Assembly: GCF_900289045.1 (NCBI RefSeq) | Contig: NZ_LT985188.1 | Coordinates: 372,001-436,000, forward strand | Direction: 5' to 3' | Source of the DNA: Micropruina glycogenica | GTDB lineage: Bacteria > Actinomycetota > Actinomycetes > Propionibacteriales > Propionibacteriaceae | DNA: 64,000 nt | In this document: piece by piece, positions 9,678 through 16,679 of the stretch | Layout: every line of letters starts with the position of its first letter | Numbering within the stretch: position 1 is the stretch's first letter | Made by a program: the position numbers and the translations under genes | The notes under the pieces: generated by a model | Database searches by the model: none | What the model was told of the DNA's origin: nothing | The model's input: only the letters and a program-made list of their open reading frames with translations

Positions 9678-11434
9678 CAGAAGTAGCCCTCTTTCTTGCG
9701 GTCTTCCATGGCGGCCTCGGTGAGGCGGTCGTCGGCACGGGTGGCGCCGCGTTCGGTGATGCGGGTGGCCGCCACCTCGGCCAGCACGTCGGCCACGTTG
9801 GCGGCGTCGGACTCGACCGCACCGGTGCACGACATGTCGCCCACGGTGCGGTAGCGCACGGTGCGGGTCACCACCTGTTCGGACGGCCTGGGCTGCGACA
9901 CCTCGCCGACCGCCAGCCACATGCCGTCGCGGCTGAACACCTCGCGCTCGTGGGCGTAGTACAGGGCGGGCAACTCGATGCCCTCGGCCTCGATGTAGCG
10001 CCACACGTCGAGCTCGGTCCAGTTGCTGAGCGGAAAGACTCGGACGTGCTCGCCGGCCCGGTGCCGCGGGTTGTACAGGTTCCACAGCTCCGGACGCTGG
10101 TTGCGCGGGTCCCACTGCCCGAACTCGTCGCGCAGGCTGACCACGCGCTCTTTGGCGCGGGCCTTCTCTTCGTCGCGCCGTCCGCCGCCGAACACGGCGT
10201 CGAAGCGGCCCTCGGCGATGGCGTCCAGCAGCGGCTGGGTCTGCAGCGGGTTGCGGGTGCCGTCGGGGCGTTCGAGCAGCCGTCCGTCGTCGATGTAGTC
10301 CTGCACCTTGGCCACGATCAGCCGGACGCCCAGCCGCTCGACCTCGGCGTCACGGTAGGCGAGCACCTCGGGAAAGTTGTGGCCGGTGTCGACGTGCAGC
10401 ACGGGGAACGGCACGGGTGCGGGCCAGAACGCCTTGGCGGCCAGGTGCAGCATGACCACCGAGTCTTTGCCGCCCGAGAACAGAAGCACCGGCCGCTCCA
10501 GCTCGGTGACCGCCTCGCGAATGATGTGGATCGCTTCGGACTCGAGTTCTTTGAGCTGCGAGAGCCGCCGCGTCGAGTTCACCTCGTTGGTCGATCTTGT
10601 CGAGACCCTCTCGGCCAGCGGAGGGGCCTCGACGGGCTCGACCGACGGGGTGAGGTTGAGGTTCTGCAGCGCGCTCACGAAGGTGGTCTCCAGGGTGATC
10701 GGGGGCTCGTCGGCCTGCACGTGCAGCCCGCATTCGGTCTTGGCCAGACCGGCCCAGCGGCCGGCCCGGGGGTCTTCGCCCGGCGCCACGGGGCGGGTGC
10801 AGGGGGCGCACCCGATGGACGGGTACCCCTGCGTGAGCAGGGGATTGGTCGGCACCGAGTGGGTGGTGGCGTAGTCGAGCAGCTCGTCGAAGCTCCACGC
10901 GGCGATGGGGTTGATCTTCACCATCTGGTGGCCTTCGTCCCACTCCACCAAAGCGGTGTTGGCGCGCAGGGCATTGTCTTCACGGCGCACGCCGGTGACC
11001 CACGCCTCGTAGCCGGCCAGGGTCTCGTTGATCGGGTCGACCTTGCGCAGCTGGCAGCACAGCGTCGGTTCGCGGTCGTGCAGCTTGGCGCCGTACTGGG
11101 CGTCTTGGGAGGCCACGGTCTGTTTCGGCAGCACGTCGACGATGGTCACCGGGGCGTTGCGGGCCAGCGAGTCACGGGTCTCGATGGTTTCGGCGAAGTG
11201 GTAGCCGGTCTGCAGAAACAGCACGTCGACGCCGGGCAGGTGCCGGGCTATCAGGTGCGGCACCACGCTGTCGCCGGCCATCGAGCACGCCACGGCGACC
11301 CGTCCGGCGAAGTGCGCGGCGGTCCACGCGGCGACATCGTCGGCCGTCCAGTCGGCTGAGTCGGCCTGAGCCTGTGCGACCAGCGCCTTCAACTCGGCGA
11401 CACTGCGCCGCCCGGTGGCCACCTGGGCGGTCAT
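9677..11434 (-). CDS. CysH-CysD fusion: adenylyl-sulfate reductase plus sulfate adenylyltransferase subunit 2
   Basis: One uninterrupted 585-aa frame holds two enzymes that are usually separate. Residues about 10-245 are a CysH reductase with the CC...CxxC iron-sulfur motif (CCQLRK, then CAPC) and the catalytic KTECGLH, which indicates an assimilatory APS reductase. Residues about 290-585 are CysD with the PP-loop SGGKDSVVMLHLA and the usual ending in KKEGYF. The linker of roughly 40 residues is encoded partly by a palindromic GGTCGA-type repeat. The fused product would make APS and reduce it to sulfite. An in-frame GTG at 10582, just before the CysD domain, could also start CysD alone. The start overlaps the sulfite-reductase stop by 4 bp. 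Confidence 0.88.
   Translation of the reverse strand: MTAQVATGRRSVAELKALVAQAQADSADWTADDVAAWTAAHFAGRVAVACSMAGDSVVPHLIARHLPGVDVLFLQTGYHFAETIETRDSLARNAPVTIVDVLPKQTVASQDAQYGAKLHDREPTLCCQLRKVDPINETLAGYEAWVTGVRREDNALRANTALVEWDEGHQMVKINPIAAWSFDELLDYATTHSVPTNPLLTQGYPSIGCAPCTRPVAPGEDPRAGRWAGLAKTECGLHVQADEPPITLETTFVSALQNLNLTPSVEPVEAPPLAERVSTRSTNEVNSTRRLSQLKELESEAIHIIREAVTELERPVLLFSGGKDSVVMLHLAAKAFWPAPVPFPVLHVDTGHNFPEVLAYRDAEVERLGVRLIVAKVQDYIDDGRLLERPDGTRNPLQTQPLLDAIAEGRFDAVFGGGRRDEEKARAKERVVSLRDEFGQWDPRNQRPELWNLYNPRHRAGEHVRVFPLSNWTELDVWRYIEAEGIELPALYYAHEREVFSRDGMWLAVGEVSQPRPSEQVVTRTVRYRTVGDMSCTGAVESDAANVADVLAEVAATRITERGATRADDRLTEAAMEDRKKEGYF
10589..10643. repeat. REP-like inverted repeat inside the cysH-cysD linker
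   Basis: The arms at 10589-10607 (GGTCGATCTTGTCGAGACC) and 10625-10643 (GGCCTCGACGGGCTCGACC) are imperfect reverse complements with an 18-nt spacer. The same GGTCGAGCTTGTCGAGACC type occurs between rplK and rplA. Here it is translated as part of the linker. Confidence 0.65.
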
Positions 11435-13128
11435 CGCAGCGCCTGTTCGTCTGAGCGCTTGGCCCAGGCCGAGAACGTCTCGCCCTTATCGCGCGAGTCG
11501 ACGAAGCTGCGCACCACGCGCTCGACGTAGGCGGGCAGTTCCTCGGCGCTCACCTTCAGGCCACGGACGGTGCGACCCAGGCCCGGGTCTTCGCGATCGG
11601 AGTTCGCCAGCCCGCCGCCCAGATGCACCTGGTAGCCGAACTCGGGCTCGCCGTCGGCGCCGGTGAGGATCTGACCCTTCAGGCCGATGTCGGCGGTCTG
11701 AATACGGGCGCACGAGTTGGGGCAGCCGTTCAGGTTCAGCGTGATCGGCAGTTCGAGCTTGACGTCGCTGAGCCGGTTCTCGAGCTCGGCGATGGTGGCG
11801 GTGGCGGTGTCCTTGGTGTCGACGAACGCGAGCTTGCAGAACTGAATGCCGGTGCACGCCATGGTGTTGCGGCGAAACGGGCTGGGGTCGGCGAACAGGC
11901 CGAGCTCACGCATCGCCTCGACCACGCCGGCCACCTCGTCGCCGGGCACGTCGAGCAGCAGGATCTTCTGGTGCGGGGTGAACCGCACCCGTTGCGACCC
12001 GGCCGCCTCGGCGATGTCGGCCACCTGCGACAGAATCGTGCCCGAGACCCGTCCGACCGTGGGGGCGAAGCCGATGAACTTGCGGCCGTCCTTCTGGTCG
12101 TGCACGCCGACGTGGTCACCGGCGTACGGCGCGGGGGCCGGGGGCGGGCCGTCGGGCAACTCGTAACCCAGGTACTCGTCCTGCAGCACCTGGCGAAACT
12201 TCTCGGGGCCCCACTCGGCCAGCAGAAACTTCAGCCGGGCCTTGTTGCGCAGGCGGCGGTAGCCGTAGTCGCGAAAGATGCGGACGACCCCGTGCCACAC
12301 CTCGGGCGCCTGCGCCTCGGTCACGAACACGCCCAGCCGCTCGGCCAGTCGCGGCGCCACGCTCAGCCCGCCGCCGACCCACAGGTCGTAGCCCGGGCCC
12401 AGTTCGGGGTGCACGACGCCGACCAGTGAGATGTCGTTGATCTCGTGCACCACATCGAGGCTGGGGTGGCCGGTGACCGCACTCTTGAACTTGCGCGGCA
12501 GGTTCGAGATGTCGGGGTCGCCGATGAACCGCTCCACGATCTGATCGATCACCGGGGTGGGGTCGATGATCTCGTCGGCGGCGATGCCGGCGACGGGGGA
12601 GCCGAGCACCACCCGGGGGCAGTCGCCGCAGGCCTCGGTGGTGATCAGGCCGACGGACTCCAACCGGCGCCAGATCTCGGGCATGTCTTCGACCCTGATC
12701 CAGTGCAGCTGAATGTTCTGCCGGTCGGAGATGTCGGCGGTGTCGCGGGCGAAGTCGATGCTGATCTGCGCGATGGTGCGCAACTGCTCGGTGCTGGCGG
12801 CGCCGCCGTCGATGCGCACCCGCAGCATGAAGTATTTGTCAGAGAGCTCGTCGGGGCCGAGCGAGGCCGTGCGGCTGCCCGAGATGTCTTGCCGCCGCTG
12901 GGTGTAGAGGCCCATCCAGCGAAACCGGCCATGCAGGTCGTCGGTGGGAATCGAGTCAAAGCCCTCTTTGGCGTAGACGTTGATGATGCGGTCGCGCACG
13001 TTGAGCGGGTTGTCTTCGGCCTTGAACTCTTCGTTGTGGTTGAGCGGCGTGGTGCCGTCGACCAGCCACTGGCCCTTGCTCTGACCTTCGCGCGGGGGTC
13101 TGACCCGGGCGGGCGCGGATGTGTTCAT
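11431..13128 (-). CDS. Ferredoxin-dependent assimilatory sulfite reductase (SirA/NirA type)
   Basis: The 565-aa protein contains the siroheme/[4Fe-4S] ligand pattern ACTGIQFC ... NGCPNSCAR and two ferredoxin-like half repeats, typical of the single-chain sulfite/nitrite reductase family. Placement with CysH, CysD, CysN and a siroheme chelatase points to sulfite rather than nitrite. It reduces sulfite to sulfide with six electrons from ferredoxin. I start it at the ATG 13128, preceded by AGGAG; a GTG at 13161 in the same frame would add 11 residues. A CysCys leader peptide lies just upstream. The stop overlaps the next start (ATGA). Confidence 0.92.
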   Translation of the reverse strand: MNTSAPARVRPPREGQSKGQWLVDGTTPLNHNEEFKAEDNPLNVRDRIINVYAKEGFDSIPTDDLHGRFRWMGLYTQRRQDISGSRTASLGPDELSDKYFMLRVRIDGGAASTEQLRTIAQISIDFARDTADISDRQNIQLHWIRVEDMPEIWRRLESVGLITTEACGDCPRVVLGSPVAGIAADEIIDPTPVIDQIVERFIGDPDISNLPRKFKSAVTGHPSLDVVHEINDISLVGVVHPELGPGYDLWVGGGLSVAPRLAERLGVFVTEAQAPEVWHGVVRIFRDYGYRRLRNKARLKFLLAEWGPEKFRQVLQDEYLGYELPDGPPPAPAPYAGDHVGVHDQKDGRKFIGFAPTVGRVSGTILSQVADIAEAAGSQRVRFTPHQKILLLDVPGDEVAGVVEAMRELGLFADPSPFRRNTMACTGIQFCKLAFVDTKDTATATIAELENRLSDVKLELPITLNLNGCPNSCARIQTADIGLKGQILTGADGEPEFGYQVHLGGGLANSDREDPGLGRTVRGLKVSAEELPAYVERVVRSFVDSRDKGETFSAWAKRSDEQALR

Positions 13129-13185
13129 GAGACTCCTGACAATGGGCGACTCGCGCGTCACGCGGGTCGTGGTGAGGCTGACGAC

Positions 13186-13272
13186 TCAGGCGCAACACAT
13201 CGCGCTGCTGTGCACGCGCAGCAGGTCGACGTGACGGCGGGTCACGAAGAGCGGCTGATGCAGGCAACGCAT
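13186..13272 (-). CDS. Cysteine-attenuation leader peptide
   Basis: A 28-aa ORF reads MRCLHQPLFVT, then RRHVDLLRVHSSAMCCA, and stops 57 bp before the sulfite-reductase ATG. The RRHVDLLRV core and the terminal CysCys match the small leader peptides that precede cysteine and sulfur genes in many actinobacteria. The expected mechanism is ribosome stalling at the Cys codons when cysteine is scarce, which raises expression of the operon behind it. It is too short for ordinary gene calling and the match is by motif. Confidence 0.8.
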   Translation of the reverse strand: MRCLHQPLFVTRRHVDLLRVHSSAMCCA

Positions 13273-13380
13273 GCTGCGACGGTACACAGCAGAACTGCGT
13301 GCGCTTGAATCGGTGAAGCCAAACCAGCTCAATGGTACTACTTATTGCCTGTGGTGCCCGCCATCTTGTTCGCTACTGAC

Positions 13381-14190
13381 ATGGCGAACCCCTACGCCAC
13401 CGACCTCGTCGAGGTGGGTGAGCTGCGCCTGTACGTGGAGCAGTACGGCGATCCGGACGGCCCGGCGACGCCGCTGCTGCTGCACGGCGGGCTGTTCGAC
13501 ATCGAACTTCAGTTCGGCGCGTTGCTGCCGGGGCTGTCGGCCGGCCGCCGGGTGATCGCGGTGGAGTTTCAGGGGCATGGGCACACCAACGACCTCGACC
13601 GGCCGTTCTCGAGTGCAGCCTTCGCCGGCGACGTGCTCGGCGTGCTCGACCACTTGGGCCTCAATTGCGTGGACGTGTTCGGCTTCAGCGTGGGCGGTGC
13701 GGTCGCGCTCGAACTCGCCGTGCGGCGCCCCGAGCGGGTGCGGCGCCTGATCGCCTCGTCGGTGTCGTTTCGGGCCTCGGGAATGCGCGGCAGCGAGAAC
13801 GCCCAGGCCGTCGGCGAGATGAAGGTCGAGATGATCGCCGGCACCCCGATGGAGGCGGCCTACCTGGCCAAGTCGCCGCACCCAGACCACGAGCACCTGC
13901 AGGGGCTGCTCGACAAGCTGGGCGCCACCTACGCGGGCGGCTTTCCCGACTGGGCCGACGACGACATTCGCGGCATCGCCGCACCCACCCTGATCACCGT
14001 CGGCGACGCCGACATGGTCAGCCTCGACCACGCCGTGGAGTTCCTGCGGTTGCGCGGCGGCGACGTGAACGGCGACTTCGACGGGCTGCCCGCCTCGCAA
14101 CTGGCCGTCTTTCCGGGCACGTCACACTTCACGGGCATCGGCCGAACAGACCTGGTGATCGACGTCGTGGTGCCGTTCCTCGACGCGTAG
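13381..14190 (+). CDS. Alpha/beta-hydrolase fold protein
   Basis: The 269-aa protein has the fold's markers in order: an oxyanion-hole HGG (LLLHGGLFD, about 35), the nucleophile elbow GFSVGGA (about 100), an acidic residue around VGDADMVS (about 210) and a C-terminal histidine in FPGTSHF. The substrate is unknown; relatives include esterases, haloalkane dehalogenases and signal hydrolases. ATG 13381 is chosen because residues before it do not look conserved. It is divergent from the sulfate operon and is followed closely by the mannosyltransferase gene. Confidence 0.82.
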   Translation: MANPYATDLVEVGELRLYVEQYGDPDGPATPLLLHGGLFDIELQFGALLPGLSAGRRVIAVEFQGHGHTNDLDRPFSSAAFAGDVLGVLDHLGLNCVDVFGFSVGGAVALELAVRRPERVRRLIASSVSFRASGMRGSENAQAVGEMKVEMIAGTPMEAAYLAKSPHPDHEHLQGLLDKLGATYAGGFPDWADDDIRGIAAPTLITVGDADMVSLDHAVEFLRLRGGDVNGDFDGLPASQLAVFPGTSHFTGIGRTDLVIDVVVPFLDA

Positions 14191-14199
14191 TCTTCGCAT
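14188..14199 (+). promoter_or_regulatory. -10 element of leaderless mannosyltransferase gene
   Basis: TAGTCT (14188-14193), which includes the TAG stop of the hydrolase gene, sits six bases before the GTG at 14200. The spacing fits a transcript that starts at the start codon. Confidence 0.4.
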
Positions 14200-15708
14200 G
14201 TGAATGAGGTGGACCAGAAGTCGGCCGTGCCGCATCTTCGTCCACCCACCCCCGAAACGCTGCGCAGGTACTGGCACGACATCGTCACCGCCTGGCGGGT
14301 GCCGGCGGTCAAGCGCGGCCTGCTCGCCACCACCTTGTTGTTCCTGGGTTCGCTGACCCCCGCCTACCTGCCGCAGAACAGCCCGTGGTGGGCCCCCATC
14401 AGAGCGCTGGGCTGGGACACCTGGCCGGCGAAGGTGCTCGGTACGGCCATGGTGGTCGCTGCGGTGGTGCTGCTGGTGGACGCCTGGTTCAGGCTCCGCC
14501 CCGGCCTCTATCTGGACTTCAAGCACTGGGCCGTCGGCCTGATCTGGAGCCTGCCGCTGTTGCTGGCCCCGCCGATCTTCAGCCACGACGCTTACAGTTA
14601 CGCCGCGCAGGGCTGGCTGCTGCACAACGGGCTGAACCCGTACGAAACCCCCGTCAGCGTGCTGCCGGGGGCGTTCGCCGATCAGGTCGCCTGGGTGTGG
14701 CGCTACACGCCCGCGCCCTACGGGCCGCTCAGCCTGCAGATCTCGCACCTGATGGTGGTGCTGGGCGGGCTCAACCCCTACTACTCCACGCTGCTGATGC
14801 GTATTCCCGCGCTGATCGGCGTGGTGCTGATCGTCTACTTTCTGCCGCGGCTGGCGGCCCGGATCGGGGCCGACGTTCAACTCGCCGCGTGGTTCTCAAC
14901 CATCAACCCGCTGCTGATCATCGACCTGGTGGGCGGCATGCACAACGACGGGCTGATGATCGGGCTGATCATCGTGGCCCTCTACATCGCCCAGGTGCGG
15001 CCCGAATGGTTCTGGCTGGCCGCGATCGTGGTGGGGGTGGCGGCGGCGATCAAGCAGCCGGCCCTGCTGGCCGCCTACCCGGTGGCCCTGGTCGGCCTGC
15101 CCTGGCGGTGGAACACCGCGCACGTGCTGAACAAGCTCGGACGCGCGGCGGTCAGCTCCGTCATCGCCGTCGCCACCTTCGTGGCCATCTCGTTGGCCAC
15201 CGGGCTGAACTTCGGCTGGATCAACGCCCTCGACGTGCCCGGCCGGGTCGTCACGCTGGCGCCCTTGTCGCTGATCGGGGAAGGCATTCGGCTGCTCTGC
15301 GTGGCCGCCGGACGCCCCGAACTGGGCACCCAGATCGCCGGCGGCCTGCTGGTGGCCGGCGTGGTGGCGTCCGCTCTTATCGTGGCGTACCTGGCGGTGA
15401 CGGTGGCACGGCGCCGTCCAGTCACCTTCTTGAGCTGGTCGTACCTGGTGATCGCCCTGCTCGGCCCGGCCATGCACTCGTGGTACCTGCTGTGGGGCGG
15501 CCTGCTGCTGCCGTTGACCAGGCCCACCGAGCGCGTCCAGCGAATCGCGGTGGGGGTGACCAGCGTGCTGCTCGGCTACGGCGCGGGCAACCTGGCCTGG
15601 CGCAACGACACCGGCATCGCCCTGGGTCTGGCCGGGCTTGCGTTGATCATCACCCTGCTGGTGCGCTACTTCGACGAACATCGCAAGGCAGCGAAGGAGA
15701 CGCCATGA
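14200..15708 (+). CDS. Polyprenol-phosphomannose-dependent alpha-1,6-mannosyltransferase (MptB-like)
   Basis: The 502-aa integral membrane protein has about a dozen hydrophobic segments and the GT-C catalytic loop FSHDAYSYAAQG near residue 128, followed by GLNPYET and TPAPYGP, all typical of MptA/MptB enzymes. These transfer mannose from a polyprenyl carrier to build the mannan core of lipomannan or lipoarabinomannan-like glycans at the outer face of the membrane. Whether the acceptor here is lipomannan is inference. The stop overlaps the next start by ATGA. Confidence 0.82.
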   Translation: MNEVDQKSAVPHLRPPTPETLRRYWHDIVTAWRVPAVKRGLLATTLLFLGSLTPAYLPQNSPWWAPIRALGWDTWPAKVLGTAMVVAAVVLLVDAWFRLRPGLYLDFKHWAVGLIWSLPLLLAPPIFSHDAYSYAAQGWLLHNGLNPYETPVSVLPGAFADQVAWVWRYTPAPYGPLSLQISHLMVVLGGLNPYYSTLLMRIPALIGVVLIVYFLPRLAARIGADVQLAAWFSTINPLLIIDLVGGMHNDGLMIGLIIVALYIAQVRPEWFWLAAIVVGVAAAIKQPALLAAYPVALVGLPWRWNTAHVLNKLGRAAVSSVIAVATFVAISLATGLNFGWINALDVPGRVVTLAPLSLIGEGIRLLCVAAGRPELGTQIAGGLLVAGVVASALIVAYLAVTVARRRPVTFLSWSYLVIALLGPAMHSWYLLWGGLLLPLTRPTERVQRIAVGVTSVLLGYGAGNLAWRNDTGIALGLAGLALIITLLVRYFDEHRKAAKETP

Positions 15709-16640
15709 CCGACGTGCTGTTCGAGGTGCAGGGCGGCGTCGGCCGCATCACGCTCAACCGGCCACGGGCCATCAACGCGTTGACCACGGCGATGCTTGCC
15801 GACATCGGCGAGCAGCTCAGTGCGTGGCGCGACGAGCCGTCCGTCGAGCGGGTACACCTGGTGGGCGCGGGCGAGCGCGGGCTGTGCTCGGGCGCCGACG
15901 TGCGCACGCTGCGCGCCGACGTGCTCGAGCGCGGTGAGGTGTCGGCCGAGGTGTTCTTCAGCGTCGAGTACGCGGTCGACGCCCTGATCGCGACGTATCC
16001 CAAGCCGATGCGCGCCGATCTGTTCGGCATCACGATGGGCGGCGGACTGGGGTTGAGCGCCCACTGCTCCGAGCGGGTCGTGCGGGCCGACAGCCGGCTC
16101 GCCATGCCCGAAACGATCATCGGGCTGTTCCCCGACGTCGGGCTGCTGTACGAGCTGTCGCGGGCGCCCGGTGAGTTGGGCACCCATCTCGCGCTCACCG
16201 GCGGCAGTGTCGGCGCTGAGGACGCGGTGCTGGTCGGGTTGGCCGACCGGGTCGAGGGTGAGGCGCCGTCCGGGGTGCTGATCTGGCACCAGCCGTGGAT
16301 CGACGAGTGCTACGCCGGCGACGACCCGCTGGCGATCGTGCAGCGGCTGGCCGAGCACGACGACCCCGAGGCCAGGGCCACCGCCGACGTGCTTCGACAG
16401 CGGTGCCCGTTCGCGGTCGCGGTCAGCCTGGCGGCGATCCGCCGGGCCGCCCTGCTGCCCGACGTGATGAGCGTGCTGGCGCAAGACCTGGTGCTCGCGG
16501 TGCCGATGGTGCTACGGCCCGACTTCGCCGAGGGCGTGCGAGCCCAGTTGGTCGACAAAGACCGCAACCCGTCGTGGCGCCCGGCCCGGCTCGAAGACGT
16601 CGACCCCACCGAGGTGGCGGCGCTGTTCGACGACCTCTGA
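15705..16640 (+). CDS. 3-hydroxyisobutyryl-CoA hydrolase-like crotonase-family protein
   Basis: The 311-aa protein is a crotonase: an oxyanion region GLCSGADVRTL (about 58) and GITMGGGLGLSAHC (about 108), followed by the subgroup signature MPETIIGLFPDVG that marks HIBYL-CoA hydrolases rather than ordinary enoyl-CoA hydratases. The usual reaction removes CoA from 3-hydroxyisobutyryl-CoA in valine breakdown. It is shorter than the usual 340-360 aa, mainly at the C-terminal part. No other valine genes are nearby, so the assignment rests on the motif. ATG 15705 overlaps the previous stop. Confidence 0.8.
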   Translation: MTDVLFEVQGGVGRITLNRPRAINALTTAMLADIGEQLSAWRDEPSVERVHLVGAGERGLCSGADVRTLRADVLERGEVSAEVFFSVEYAVDALIATYPKPMRADLFGITMGGGLGLSAHCSERVVRADSRLAMPETIIGLFPDVGLLYELSRAPGELGTHLALTGGSVGAEDAVLVGLADRVEGEAPSGVLIWHQPWIDECYAGDDPLAIVQRLAEHDDPEARATADVLRQRCPFAVAVSLAAIRRAALLPDVMSVLAQDLVLAVPMVLRPDFAEGVRAQLVDKDRNPSWRPARLEDVDPTEVAALFDDL

Positions 16641-16650
16641 GCAGCCCGCT

Positions 16651-16669
16651 GGTCGAGCGTGTCGCGGCC
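16651..16669. repeat. REP-like GGTCGAG repeat
   Basis: GGTCGAGCGTGTCGCGGCC in the gap between two convergent genes resembles the GGTCGAGCTTGTCGAGACC element found in the cysH-cysD linker and between rplK and rplA, with three differences. Confidence 0.4.
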
Positions 16670-16679
16670 CGGGTGCTGG

